Both the position numbers and the translations under genes were made by a program. From NCBI GenBank assembly GCA_013177795.1, contig JABLXY010000002.1, forward strand, positions 496,001-560,000: a stretch of 64,000 nucleotides of DNA, given 5' to 3'. Within the stretch, counting starts at the first letter, position 1. Each line of letters starts with the position of its first letter. The notes beneath the pieces are model-generated. The model was given only the letters and a program-made list of their open reading frames with translations, was not told the DNA's origin and did no database searches. Source of the DNA: Syntrophaceae bacterium. GTDB taxonomy: Bacteria > Desulfobacterota > Syntrophia > Syntrophales > UBA2192. This document shows, one piece after another, positions 9,005 to 17,804 of this stretch.

Positions 9005-9940
9005 ATGGACGTCAAGTACATCAACCCCTTCCTGAGCGGCACGCTGGAGGTCCTGAAGAAAATGGCCGCCATCGATGCCGTTCCCGGCAAGCCCCATGTC
9101 AAGACGGACGAATCCGCCTTCGGAGATGTCTCGGGCATCATCGGCATCACGGGCGATGCCCTCGGATCCCTGGCGCTGAGCTTCTCCGAGGCCTGCATCT
9201 GCAGGGTCGTCGCCAACATGCTGGGCGAGAGGTTCGACGGCGTGACCCAGGAGATCATCGACGCCACGGGGGAGCTCACGAACATGATCTCCGGGGCGTC
9301 GCGGACGCAGATGGAGAAGATGGGGATGCGCGTCTACGCGGCCATCCCCACGGTCGTCCACGGGAAGCGGCACACGATCAGCCACATCCTGAAGGCCCCG
9401 AGCATCGTGATCCCCTTCTCAACGGCGGCGGGCCCCTTCTTCGTCGATGTCTGCATCCGGACCACGGAGCAGGGCGAGAGGGACGCCGTGCATTACGGCG
9501 TCGCCAATGTGCAGACGCCCGTGGGACCCGCGCCCGCCGCTCCGCCGGCGGGGCCGAAACGTGCACCCGCGGCCGCCCCGGGAGAGGCCGTCCCCGTGAT
9601 CGACATCCGCCCCGCGGCGCAGGGGGGACCGGGCAGGCCGGTCGATCTCAACGAGGTCAAGGAGGGCGCGGCGGGCAAGCTCGAGACCCTGCGGGCGAGG
9701 CTCAGGGAGCTCACCGCGAAGCGCAATGCCGTCCAGGGCGAGCTGAACGGCAAACCCTTCATGGAACTCGCGAGGCGCAAGCGGCTCAAGAGCGAGCTCA
9801 CCTTCTACGACGGGCAGATCAAGAAGCTCAAGCTCGACATCCTCGGGCTGGAGATGGTCGCCAGGATGTCGCAGGAGGACCTCGACAACCCCAAGATCAC
9901 GGCGCATTACCAGAACTACGACACGCGAAAGAAGCGCTGA
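9005..9940 (+). CDS. CheX-like chemotaxis phosphatase domain with C-terminal coiled coil
   Basis: A 311-residue cytosolic protein. Residues 1-155 match CheX (CheC/CheX/FliY family): the helix IIDATGELTNMISGASRTQM carries the E-x-x-N pair used to dephosphorylate CheY-P. A Pro/Ala linker (about 170-205) leads to a charged coiled-coil region (about 215-300; LRARLRELTAKRNAVQGEL, RRKRLKSELTFYDGQIKKL). Stand-alone CheX is about 155 residues, so the C-terminal half is an added module. No flagellar or che genes are in the window, so it may serve another response regulator. Confidence 0.75.
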   Translation: MDVKYINPFLSGTLEVLKKMAAIDAVPGKPHVKTDESAFGDVSGIIGITGDALGSLALSFSEACICRVVANMLGERFDGVTQEIIDATGELTNMISGASRTQMEKMGMRVYAAIPTVVHGKRHTISHILKAPSIVIPFSTAAGPFFVDVCIRTTEQGERDAVHYGVANVQTPVGPAPAAPPAGPKRAPAAAPGEAVPVIDIRPAAQGGPGRPVDLNEVKEGAAGKLETLRARLRELTAKRNAVQGELNGKPFMELARRKRLKSELTFYDGQIKKLKLDILGLEMVARMSQEDLDNPKITAHYQNYDTRKKR

Positions 9941-9992
9941 TCGTCCCGGGCCGGGGTCTCTGGGGCTCTGCGCACGGCAGGGCCGCCCGCCC

Positions 9993-10511
9993 CTACTTCG
10001 TCTTTTCCCCTCCCCACAGCGAAAGCAGCGGGGTCTTGATCTTCATGGCCTTGCACTTGTCGTCGAGTTCCTTCCGCATCAGTTCGTCGTACCGGTCGAT
10101 GACCACGAACTCGGCGTAGTCGAACATGAGGATCATGCGGCTCTGGCTTTCCAGCGCGTGCCGCTGGTCCACGGCCGTCTCGAAGATGGCCTGGTACTCG
10201 GCGAACAGCCACATGTGGCGCCGCATCAGGATGAGCGCGTAGATGGCCTGGGGCAGCGGGATGCGGTCCCGGTAGCTCGCGTCGGCGTACTTGGTGAACA
10301 GGGTGTAGGCGTCCTCGAAGGGCTTGTCGGTGGCGAAGAGCTTCAGGAAGCTGCTGTAGAAGCTCAGCGCCTGCTCCATGGCCTTGTCTTCCGCCATCCC
10401 GTGATAGACCGGCGTCTTGGGGTTGATCTTGACGTTCTTATACCATTGCTGGGCGATGGCCCGGGCGTTCTGCTCGACGATCTCGATGAGCTTTGCAGCG
10501 TGCGGTCTCAT
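9993..10511 (-). CDS. RsbRD N-terminal-like sensory domain protein
   Basis: A 172-residue all-helical protein beginning MRPHAAKLIEIVEQNARAIA. The pattern (L..I..N...IA..WY at the start, FxTKYADASYRDRIPLPQAI in the middle) resembles the RsbRD_N domain used as an N-terminal sensor in RsbR-type stressosome proteins and some kinases. Here it stands alone, without STAS or kinase output. The next gene upstream on the same strand is the all-PAS protein, 55 bases away, suggesting an operon of free-standing sensor modules. The family call is tentative. Confidence 0.5.
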   Translation of the reverse strand: MRPHAAKLIEIVEQNARAIAQQWYKNVKINPKTPVYHGMAEDKAMEQALSFYSSFLKLFATDKPFEDAYTLFTKYADASYRDRIPLPQAIYALILMRRHMWLFAEYQAIFETAVDQRHALESQSRMILMFDYAEFVVIDRYDELMRKELDDKCKAMKIKTPLLSLWGGEKTK

Positions 10512-10566
10512 GGCCTGACCTCCTTCCTTTCAGCCTGTGTGGGGATCCCGGTCGCCGGATTGTCCG

Positions 10567-11967
10567 CTAGGACGGCTTGCCGCTCTTGCGGTCCGTGCTC
10601 TTCTTCAGGGCGTTTTCGGCCAGCTTCTGCTCCGTGATGTCTTCCAGGGTCTCCACGGCCCCGACGAGCTCGCCCCGCGAATCCCGGATTGCGGCTGCCG
10701 TGAACCGCAGCCAGCGGCCGCTCTTGCCCAGGTCGGGGAAGAAATCGGTCGCCTCGAAGGCCTCCTCGATGAGGTCGGATTTGCGGTATTTCCCCGAGTA
10801 CCATTTCGGAATCTTGTCCGCCGCGCGGTCCACGAGCAGGTCGGCCATGCAGGGGCGCTCCTTGGCGTAGAAGGCGCGCCAGTGCTCGTTGGTGCCGACC
10901 ATGTCCTTGGCCTTCAGGTTGGTCAGCTTCTCCAGGGCCCGGTTCCAGTACAGGATCCGGTGGTCCTTCCCGATCACGAAGGCGGGGATGGAGAAGCCCT
11001 GGACGATGCTGTGCAGCCTCTTTTCGCTCTCGGCGAGCTTCTGCTCCGTCTCCTTGCGCTCCGTGATGTCCTCGAGGGTCTCGATGGCGCCCGTCAGCGC
11101 CCCCCGGGAGCTGCGGATCGGGGAGACGGTGAAGCGCAGCCACCGGCCCTTCTCGCCCAGATCGGGGAAGAAGCCCTCGGCCTCGTACGTGTCCTCGAGC
11201 AGCTTCGATTTCGCGACGCCGCCGTACCACTCGGGGATCGTCTCGAGGGACTGGTCGACGAGCAGGTCGGCCATGCAGGGGCGCTCCTTCGCATAGAAGG
11301 CGCGCCAGTGGCGGTTGGTGCCGATCATCTCCTCGGCCGGGATCCGGCTCAGCTTCTCCAGGGCCCGGTTCCAGTAGATCACCTTGTGGTCCATCCCGAT
11401 CACGAAGGTCGGGATCGGCGAGCCCTCGATCACGCTGAAGAGCTGCTGCTCGCTCTCGCGCTGCCTGAGCTGCGCCTGCATGCTCTCCGTGATGTCCTCG
11501 AGGGTCTCGATGGCGCCGATGATCTCGCCGTGCGTGTCGCGGATCGCCGCGGCCGTGAACCGCAGCCAGACGCCCTTGTCGCCCAGGGCGGGGAAGAAAT
11601 CGGTCGCCTCGAAGGCCTCCTCGAGCAGGTCGGACTTCCGGTACTTGCCCTCGTACCACTTCGGGACCCGGTCCGCCGCCCCGTCGACGAGCAGGTCCGC
11701 CATGCAGGGCCTCGGCTCGGCGTAGAACGCCCTCCAGTGCTGGTTGGTCCCCACCACCTCGCTCATCGGGATCTTGCTGAGCTGCTCGAGGGCCCGGTTC
11801 CAGTAGAGGATCCGGTGGTCCCGCCCGATCACGAAGGCGGGGATGGAAAAGCCCTGGACGATGCTGTGCAGCAGGTACGCGGATTCGCGGGGGTCGCCCG
11901 GGAGGCTACCCTTTCCCCTTGCGGCCCTGCCGCCTCCGCCCTTCTTTTCGACTGTTTTCTTCTTCAT
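10567..11967 (-). CDS. Three-PAS-domain protein without an output domain
   Basis: A 466-residue cytosolic protein made of three PAS repeats of about 130 residues, near 30-155, 160-290 and 295-430. Each begins with a strand such as FVIGRDHRILYWNRALEKL, contains the unusual HWRAFYAKERPCMADLLVD block, and ends GxxETLEDITE. There is no histidine kinase, GGDEF, HD or DNA-binding domain. The start is supported by AAGGAGGG upstream. A strictly PAS-only architecture suggests a ligand or redox sensor acting on a separate partner, or an inhibitor of one; the RsbRD-like neighbour is a candidate. Confidence 0.75.
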   Translation of the reverse strand: MKKKTVEKKGGGGRAARGKGSLPGDPRESAYLLHSIVQGFSIPAFVIGRDHRILYWNRALEQLSKIPMSEVVGTNQHWRAFYAEPRPCMADLLVDGAADRVPKWYEGKYRKSDLLEEAFEATDFFPALGDKGVWLRFTAAAIRDTHGEIIGAIETLEDITESMQAQLRQRESEQQLFSVIEGSPIPTFVIGMDHKVIYWNRALEKLSRIPAEEMIGTNRHWRAFYAKERPCMADLLVDQSLETIPEWYGGVAKSKLLEDTYEAEGFFPDLGEKGRWLRFTVSPIRSSRGALTGAIETLEDITERKETEQKLAESEKRLHSIVQGFSIPAFVIGKDHRILYWNRALEKLTNLKAKDMVGTNEHWRAFYAKERPCMADLLVDRAADKIPKWYSGKYRKSDLIEEAFEATDFFPDLGKSGRWLRFTAAAIRDSRGELVGAVETLEDITEQKLAENALKKSTDRKSGKPS

Positions 11968-12364
11968 GACTCAGCCCTCCTTTCTTGAAAAGCCCGCCCG
12001 ATCGGCCGCGCATCCGGCCGCGGCCGGATCTCCCGCGTGACGGGCCCGCTGACCCGTTGACCATCGCCTCGCCCGCGACCGTCCGGGTCCCCTGCCGTCC
12101 CCGGCACGTCCGGGTTCATCCGCCGGGGGACCCCTGGCTGCAGGATGCGCGAAAACCGGCGGAAAGACAATAGGAGTAGATCAATAGGTAAACGGTAGGT
12201 TAATCCTCATGATCCGGCCCGGGCGGGAACGGCCCCGCCCCCGCCTTAAAGGAATGGCGTCGTTGTGCCGATGAATTCTGCACGGGCTGCCGGGAATCCG
12301 CTCCGCCCCGCCCGCCGGAAGTGGGGGCGGGGCAAAACACCTTGCCCCGGCAAGCCGGGAGCCG
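11968..12364. other. Intergenic region with an AT-rich island
   Basis: This 397-base gap lies between the divergent PAS protein and pseudo-receiver genes. Most is GC-rich. Positions 12165-12205 are AT-rich, with the repeated word AATAGG at about 12170 and 12184. A weak minus-strand promoter (TTAACC, 17 bases, TCTACT) can be drawn there for the PAS gene. I see no supported gene. Confidence 0.4.
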
Positions 12365-13231
12365 ATGTTTCACCCCCTGTTGCCCACGGAGGGCCTTCTG
12401 CGCCCCGCCGTGCATGTCCTCGTCTGCAGCGGGCCCGGGCCCGCCGATCCGGAGATCGGGTCCTTCCTGGAGGCGGTCTACCCGGAGACCCTCTGGCGGC
12501 TGTCGATCCACGAGGCCGTCAGCACGGCCGCTGCCGTTTCGCTGATGCAGGACGTGCGCGTGCACCTCGCGATCCTCCTGACCGAGCGTCTCGAGGTGGT
12601 CCCTCCCCCGCGAGGCGCCATCGGGCCGGCCTCCGCCCTCGGGCTGATCCGCATCCTCAAGGCGGCCTGGAACGTCCCGGTCGTCGCCGTCGCGGGCTCG
12701 ACGGTCGTCGACCCCGGCCGCCGGGAAGAGATCCTGGCCTGCGGTGCCGACTGCGTTGTGCAGCGGCCCCGGCAATTGTGGGACATCCGCCTCAGGGTCG
12801 AGGCGATGACGTCGGTCTTCTACTCGCGGGACCGGCTCGAGGTGGCGCCGGAGGTGCCCGTGTTCGTGAAGAATCAGCTCCGCCGATGGGACGGCATCGC
12901 GGCCGTCGCCTACGAGTGCTTCCGGAGGTACGGCCGCGTCGTCATCGGGGTCGAGGGTGACGAGGCCGACCCGGGTGCGGCGTCGTTCACGGCGATCACC
13001 TGCAACCCCTTCGGCGGGTGGCCGGACCGGAGGGTCCAGCAGATGGTGCTCTGCTACGATCCCGAGTGCGAGATCGTCGTGCGGTTCACCGACCTCACGG
13101 GCCGGGTCAGGACGGAGAGGCTCCGCACCGGTCCCGAGGGCAACAGCCCGAGGAAGGCCCACAAGATCGGCCTGCTCAACGACACGCTGCGGACCCTGCG
13201 AGTGGGGCGCAAGACGGCGCCCGTCGGGTGA
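12365..13231 (+). CDS. Degenerate receiver-domain protein
   Basis: A 288-residue protein. Residues 15-160 follow the alternating pattern of a response-regulator receiver: strand VHVLVCSGPG, strand LAILLTERL, strand VPVVAVAGSTV, then EEILACGADCVVQRP. The canonical acidic pair, the phospho-acceptor Asp and the Lys of the KP motif are all replaced. Residues 165-288 have no domain I recognise and contain two Cys (TCNPFGGWP, LCYDPECEIVV). It may be a phosphorylation-independent protein-interaction module. Start chosen at the ATG opening this domain. Confidence 0.5.
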   Translation: MFHPLLPTEGLLRPAVHVLVCSGPGPADPEIGSFLEAVYPETLWRLSIHEAVSTAAAVSLMQDVRVHLAILLTERLEVVPPPRGAIGPASALGLIRILKAAWNVPVVAVAGSTVVDPGRREEILACGADCVVQRPRQLWDIRLRVEAMTSVFYSRDRLEVAPEVPVFVKNQLRRWDGIAAVAYECFRRYGRVVIGVEGDEADPGAASFTAITCNPFGGWPDRRVQQMVLCYDPECEIVVRFTDLTGRVRTERLRTGPEGNSPRKAHKIGLLNDTLRTLRVGRKTAPVG

Positions 13232-13348
13232 GGGGAAAGAAGAAGGCCCCTCGCTCCCCCCGAGAGGGGGAAAGAGGGGAGGGATGTGGCGTTTCCTGAT
13301 GAAACACGGACCGCGGTGACGCGTCGGCCGCACGCCGCGTCGGCCGGC

Positions 13349-13675
13349 CTAACGGCGGAAGCTCGTGACGTCGAAGTAGTACCGCAGGCGGGCCCCGTCG
13401 CTCGTCCGGATGACGAAAATCTCGTAGCTGCGGTCCCCGGCGTGGAGCATTTCCTGGGACTCGATGAACCAGTCGCGGCTGCGCAGGCCGTGCAGGCCGG
13501 AGATGTAGGCGTACTGGTCGGCGAGGCCCTTGCGCCAGTTGCGGGCGTGGATCACGACGGCGTGCTCCATGTCGATCCCGTCGCCGCCCGACCAGTCCTC
13601 GGCCATTTCCGCCGCCACGGCCTTGCTGATGCCCCGGCGGGGCTTTTTCTGCCTGAGCGCATCGAAGAATCCCAT
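13349..13675 (-). CDS. Hypothetical protein, 108 residues
   Basis: A small cytosolic protein beginning MGFFDALRQKKPRRGISKAV, with a mixed alpha/beta C-terminal part (DWFIESQEMLHAGDRSYEIF, RLRYYFDVTSFRR). No signal peptide or known motif. The start is taken at the MGFFD methionine, with GGGGGTGG upstream; the open frame extends a little further but reads as non-coding. Function unknown. Confidence 0.5.
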   Translation of the reverse strand: MGFFDALRQKKPRRGISKAVAAEMAEDWSGGDGIDMEHAVVIHARNWRKGLADQYAYISGLHGLRSRDWFIESQEMLHAGDRSYEIFVIRTSDGARLRYYFDVTSFRR

Positions 13676-13795
13676 CGTGGACCACCCCCGGACGGATTGG
13701 ATACAGGATTCAGTGCAAGACATGTGCCCGGGATAATGAAGGAGGCGCAGGGGGCCGGCGGCGCTCACCCGATGACGACGTTCCGCGCCTCCTCC

Positions 13796-14110
13796 TCACC
13801 CGGCCGGGGTCGCGGGCGCACCGGGCCTCTTTTTCTCGAAGGTTGCCCGGATCGTGTGGTCCTCCGTCAGGTTCGTGAACATGTACATGGTCACGGGACC
13901 GATGGAAACCCCGTCCACCTCGATATCGCGGATCGCGTAGCCCGACCAGGGCCGCATGACGAACATCTTGCTCAGGCCGTACCCGACGGAGAGCCGGTTG
14001 GCGGGCGTGATGGAGCCCCCGTGACCGGAAGAGGCAATGATGGTGACGACCGAGCGCATGCGCCCGGTGTCGGGGGGTGTCTTGATTCTCGCCGTGCTCA
14101 TTGGGTGCAT
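13796..14110 (-). CDS. Stand-alone InlB-like repeat domain, no signal peptide
   Basis: A 104-residue protein consisting almost entirely of one divergent InlB B-repeat/Flg_new_2-type domain (GGSITPANRLSVGYGLSKMF ... TIRATFEKK). It is clearly homologous to residues 200-275 of the next gene (GGTISPSGTVTVAYGSSKTF ... TISVTFKRK). Unlike that protein it has no signal peptide and no convincing ribosome site, so it may be a truncated duplicate. The ATG at 14110 is a weak choice. Confidence 0.4.
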   Translation of the reverse strand: MHPMSTARIKTPPDTGRMRSVVTIIASSGHGGSITPANRLSVGYGLSKMFVMRPWSGYAIRDIEVDGVSIGPVTMYMFTNLTEDHTIRATFEKKRPGAPATPAG

Positions 14111-14243
14111 GTGCCGCCCTGACGGGTGCCGCGGACACTCTGTTTACGACTGCCGGCCGCGGGAGAACGCCGCAAAGAGATTCCCCCGGGGAACGGAGGG
14201 GGCCGTGAAAACTTCCCCGGGGGCATCCTTCGCGGCGTGCCGG

Positions 14244-15071
14244 CTACTTCCTCTTGAACGTCACGCTGATCGTCTCGTTGCCCTTCACGCTGGGGAAGGT
14301 GTAGGACTTGACGGCGCCCACGGAGACGCCGTTCACCTTCACGTCGTAGATCTTGTAGAACCAGTAGGGCTTCATGGTGAACGTCTTGCTCGAGCCGTAG
14401 GCCACCGTGACCGTGCCCGAGGGCGAGATGGTGCCCCCCGTGCCGGCCGTGGCGGTGATCGTGACGCTGGCCGACGCGGCCTGCTGGCTGACCGTGAAGG
14501 CGCTGCCGGCGATCTTCAGGGTCGCCGACCGCGGGGCGGCGTCCGTGTTGGCCGCCACGGCATAACCGACCGTCCCCGGCCCGGAGCCGCTCGAGCCCGA
14601 TGTCAGGGTCACCCAGGAGGCGCCGCTTGCCGCCTCCCACGCGCATCCGGCCTGGGTGGTGACCGTCACGCTGCCCGTGCCCCCGGAGGCGCCGAAGGAC
14701 TGGCCCGCCGGTGCGACCGAATAGGTGCAGGCCGCGGCGGGCGGCGTGTAGGAGACCTCGCTGGAGTAGGCGCTCTCCCGGCCCGTCGAGTCGTAGGCCT
14801 TGCAGGCGAAATAATACGTCCGGCCCGTGTCGAGGCCGGTGATGCTGACGCTCGTCCAGTTCCCCACGTCGACCGTGCTGGAATAGCTTCCGCTCGATGT
14901 CCCGTAGCCGACCTTGTAGCCCGCCACCGTCGGCTCGGTGTTGGCGTCCCAGGCCAGGGTCACGCCCGCCCCGAGGGCCGGCGCCGGGAAGACGGTCAGA
15001 ATCAGAAGGAGAGAGGCGAAAAGCCGGGCTAAAAGGGGGACACCGGAAGGGACGCGTCTCGTGTTTGCCAT
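14244..15071 (-). CDS. Exported FN3-BACON-InlB-repeat protein
   Basis: A 275-residue secreted protein. A signal peptide (1-34, ending FPAPALGA) precedes a fibronectin type III domain (about 35-110: TLAWDANTEPTVAGYKVGYG), a BACON domain (about 114-195: CAWEAASGASWVTLTSG, ATLKIAGSAFTVSQQ) and a C-terminal InlB-like repeat (200-275). All three are small beta-sandwich or beta-grasp modules used in surface and carbohydrate-binding proteins. There is no catalytic domain or anchor, so it is probably a binding or structural exoprotein. It lies upstream of the stand-alone repeat gene on the same strand. Confidence 0.8.
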   Translation of the reverse strand: MANTRRVPSGVPLLARLFASLLLILTVFPAPALGAGVTLAWDANTEPTVAGYKVGYGTSSGSYSSTVDVGNWTSVSITGLDTGRTYYFACKAYDSTGRESAYSSEVSYTPPAAACTYSVAPAGQSFGASGGTGSVTVTTQAGCAWEAASGASWVTLTSGSSGSGPGTVGYAVAANTDAAPRSATLKIAGSAFTVSQQAASASVTITATAGTGGTISPSGTVTVAYGSSKTFTMKPYWFYKIYDVKVNGVSVGAVKSYTFPSVKGNETISVTFKRK

Positions 15072-15328
15072 TTGCAGCTCCCGCAGTCCTGATCGGAAAC
15101 ATCCGGCAGGTCAAGCGCCTGCGAGGAGCCTATAGGCAACGAGCATACCACCGGGGATGAAAAGAACCCAAGTCCCTTATTTTATTTATTTTTCTGTTGA
15201 TTCGGACAGGGCGGCGGCGGGAGGTGAAGGGGCCCCGGGTGAAGGGCAAGGACTACACGAGACGGCCCATTATGTTGGAATCCGCCGTGATCCCGATGGT
15301 TTGCGGCGTCTGGTTTTACCTTCACCGG

Positions 15329-15697
15329 TCACGACACCGCCGCGGGGGAGTCCTCCCGGCACAGCCGCAGGATGGCCCTGTGCAGCTCGCCGAAGGGGAC
15401 GGGCTTGTAGAACCAGGCATGAGCGCCCGATTTCTCGAAATCGTTCACGTTGACAGCCCCGGTCATGCCGATGACCCGGATGTGCGGGTACGCCTCCCTG
15501 ACCCGCTCGCACAGCTCGAAGCCCGTCATCCCGGGCATGATCGCGTCGGTGATGACGACGTCGTAGAAGCCTCTCTCGAGCAGGCGCAGCGCCTCGAGAC
15601 CGTTTTCGGCCACGTCCGTCTCGAAGCCCGCCCGGACGAGGTAGAGCTTCAGGATCTCCGTCATGAAGGGATCATCGTCGACAACCAGGATTTTCAT
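15329..15697 (-). CDS. Single-domain response regulator (CheY-like)
   Basis: A 122-residue receiver domain with all key residues: the acidic pair at the N-terminus (VVDDDP), phospho-acceptor Asp51 in VVITDAIMPGMTG, Thr79 in GMTGAV and Lys98 in WFYKPV. It has no output domain and so acts by binding a partner or as a phosphorelay step. It lies 200 bases downstream of the sigma-54 regulator operon on the same strand, so one of the nearby kinases may be its donor. Confidence 0.85.
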   Translation of the reverse strand: MKILVVDDDPFMTEILKLYLVRAGFETDVAENGLEALRLLERGFYDVVITDAIMPGMTGFELCERVREAYPHIRVIGMTGAVNVNDFEKSGAHAWFYKPVPFGELHRAILRLCREDSPAAVS

Positions 15698-15896
15698 CCT
15701 CCGCCCCCCTGTTTGTGGATGGGGCTGCAGTACAGCAAGGGTCGTACCACCGGCCCCGGCTTCTCAAAGACCCGGATTCCGTTCATCCTTTTGGCGCCTG
15801 CACGCCGGGCGCCTGCCCCGGACCCGGTGCCCGGCGCAGGGGATTCCCTCCGATGCGCACGGCCGCGCGGCGGGTCAGGGCGAGGCCCTCCGGCCG

Positions 15897-17255
15897 TCAC
15901 CCTTTCCTGAAATCGAGCGGGTTGATGTGGTACTTCTCCAGCAGCTCGTAGAGGTCGGCCCGGTACTTGCCGGCCAGCTTCGAGGCCCGGCTGACGTTGC
16001 CCCGGCTGATCTTCATGAGCTGGACCAGGTAGTTGCGCTCGAAATCCTGCTTGCTTTCCTTCAGGGGCTTGAAGGCGTGCTTCTCGTCCGCCTGGCCCGG
16101 GAGGAGAATCAATTCCTCGGGGATCACGTTTTCCGTCGACATGACCACGGCGCACTCGATGATGTTCTCGAGCTCCCGCACGTTGCCGGGCCAGGCATAG
16201 AGCATCAGCCTCTGCATGGCGCCGGGCGCAAGCTTCTTGGGGGGCTTCTGGAGCTTGTCCGCCACCTTGGCCAGGAAGTGCTCAACCAGCACGGGGATGT
16301 CCTCCTTGCGCTCCCGCAGGGGCGGCACCTTGATGGGCACGACGTGGACCCGGTAGAACAGATCGCTGCGGAAGTTTCCCTGTTCGACCTCCCGGGCGAT
16401 CTCCTTGTTCGACGCCGAGACGATCCGGACGTCGACCTTCACGGTCCGGTGCGAACCCAGGGGGTAGAACTCCTTTTCCTCGATGGCCTTGAGGAGCTTT
16501 CCCTGCATGGGCAGGGGGATCTCGGAGATCTCGTCGAGGAAGATGATGCCCTTGTCGGCCTGGACGAAGAGCCCCTTCTTGCTCGCCACGGCGCCCGTGA
16601 AGGCCCCTTTCTCGAAGCCGAACAGCTCGCTCTCCAGCAGGTTGGCGGGGATCGCCGCGCAGTTGATGGCGACGAAGGGGTGGTCCCGGCGCTTGCTGAG
16701 CCGGTGCAGGGCCCGGGCCACCATCCCCTTGCCCGTGCCGCTCTCGCCGCTGATGAAGACGTTGGAATCCGTCTCGGCGGCGAGGGCCACGGCGTCGAAG
16801 ACGCGCTTCATGGCCGCGCTGGGCCCGATGATGTTCTGTCCCTCCAGGTCGGAGCGGGTCAGGCGCCGAAGCCGCTTCACCTCCCGCGACAGGCGGGCCT
16901 TCTCGATGCCGTTGCGGATCTGGACGAGCAGCTCGCGGTTGTCGAAGGGCTTGGTGAGGTAGCTGTACGCCCCCTCCTTCATGGCCTCGACGGCGCTCTC
17001 GATCGTCCCGTAGGCCGTCAGGATGATCACCGGCAGCTCGGGGTCGATGTCGCGGATGCTCTTCATGAGCTCGATGCCGCTGCCCTCGGCGAGACGCAGG
17101 TCGAACAGGGCGATGTCGAAGGTCTCCTCCGCGAGCCGCTTCTTCGCCTCGCGGGCGTCGGAGACCGCCGTGACGTCGTAGTTCTCCGACTCCAGGCGCA
17201 TCTGCAGCACCTTCAGGACGCTCACGTCGTCGTCGACGATCAGGATCCGTTCCAT
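15897..17255 (-). CDS. Sigma-54-dependent response regulator, GlrR/QseF type
   Basis: A 452-residue NtrC-family activator: receiver domain 1-120 with Asp52 (LFDLRLAEG); AAA+ domain about 142-375 with Walker A GESGTGKG (170-177), GAFTGA sigma-54 contact loop (217-222) and Walker B GIIFLDE; C-terminal helix-turn-helix ([20 protein letters not shown]). The last motif matches GlrR/QseF and related orphan-class regulators. It is third in an operon after the kinase and a lipoprotein, the same order as qseE-qseG-qseF. It probably activates envelope- or small-RNA-type sigma-54 promoters, but targets are not visible here. Confidence 0.88.
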   Translation of the reverse strand: MERILIVDDDVSVLKVLQMRLESENYDVTAVSDAREAKKRLAEETFDIALFDLRLAEGSGIELMKSIRDIDPELPVIILTAYGTIESAVEAMKEGAYSYLTKPFDNRELLVQIRNGIEKARLSREVKRLRRLTRSDLEGQNIIGPSAAMKRVFDAVALAAETDSNVFISGESGTGKGMVARALHRLSKRRDHPFVAINCAAIPANLLESELFGFEKGAFTGAVASKKGLFVQADKGIIFLDEISEIPLPMQGKLLKAIEEKEFYPLGSHRTVKVDVRIVSASNKEIAREVEQGNFRSDLFYRVHVVPIKVPPLRERKEDIPVLVEHFLAKVADKLQKPPKKLAPGAMQRLMLYAWPGNVRELENIIECAVVMSTENVIPEELILLPGQADEKHAFKPLKESKQDFERNYLVQLMKISRGNVSRASKLAGKYRADLYELLEKYHINPLDFRKG

Positions 17256-17264
17256 CGTGTTCCC

Positions 17265-17804
17265 TCACTTGCGCGGCGTCAGGGTCCGCCGCTTCTCCTC
17301 CAGGCTCCGGTCGATCTCCTTCATCTGCTCGATCTGCTTCTGCAGCGCGTCGACCTGCTTTTCGAGCGCCTCGACCTGCCGCCTCAGGGCCGGGGCCCCC
17401 CGGTCCCGGTTGGCGAGTTCCCTCTCCCGGCCCGCCAGTTCGCCCAGGATCGCGATGATGGCGTCGGCCGGGGGGCGCCAGTCGCTCCGGGGATGCTCGG
17501 CGACGAGCTGCCGGAACGTCTCCAGGGCCTTTCCGTAATCCTTCTTCGGGTTGCGCGGGTGGGCCTGGATGACGCCGATCTTGAAGAGGCTCTCGTCGGC
17601 CGCCCGCGGGTAGAGCCGGATGATCTCGCGGTACTGCTGCTCGGCGGCCTCGAAGTTCCCCGCGGCCAGCTGCTGGTTCGCCTGCCAGGTGTCCGGCCTG
17701 GACAGCATCCCCTGCAAGCCCGAGCACCCGGGCACAACGGTCAGGATCAGGCAGGCAAGGAGAAGGTGAAGGTGCTTCCCTTGCCGATTTCGCTTTCGGC
17801 CCAT
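17265..17804 (-). CDS. QseG-like lipoprotein between kinase and regulator
   Basis: A 179-residue predicted lipoprotein (lipobox LTVVPGCSG, Cys27). Residues 38-110 form TPR-like helices (TWQANQQLAAGNFEAAEQQY, DYGKALETFRQLVAEHPRSD) and residues 135-172 a coiled coil (LRRQVEALEKQVDALQKQIE). Its start overlaps the end of the kinase gene by 58 bases, and its stop is 9 bases before the regulator start, so the three are translationally coupled. Enterobacterial QseG is an outer-membrane lipoprotein that activates QseE; position and layout suggest the same role. Sequence identity to QseG is not claimed. Confidence 0.7.
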   Translation of the reverse strand: MGRKRNRQGKHLHLLLACLILTVVPGCSGLQGMLSRPDTWQANQQLAAGNFEAAEQQYREIIRLYPRAADESLFKIGVIQAHPRNPKKDYGKALETFRQLVAEHPRSDWRPPADAIIAILGELAGRERELANRDRGAPALRRQVEALEKQVDALQKQIEQMKEIDRSLEEKRRTLTPRK

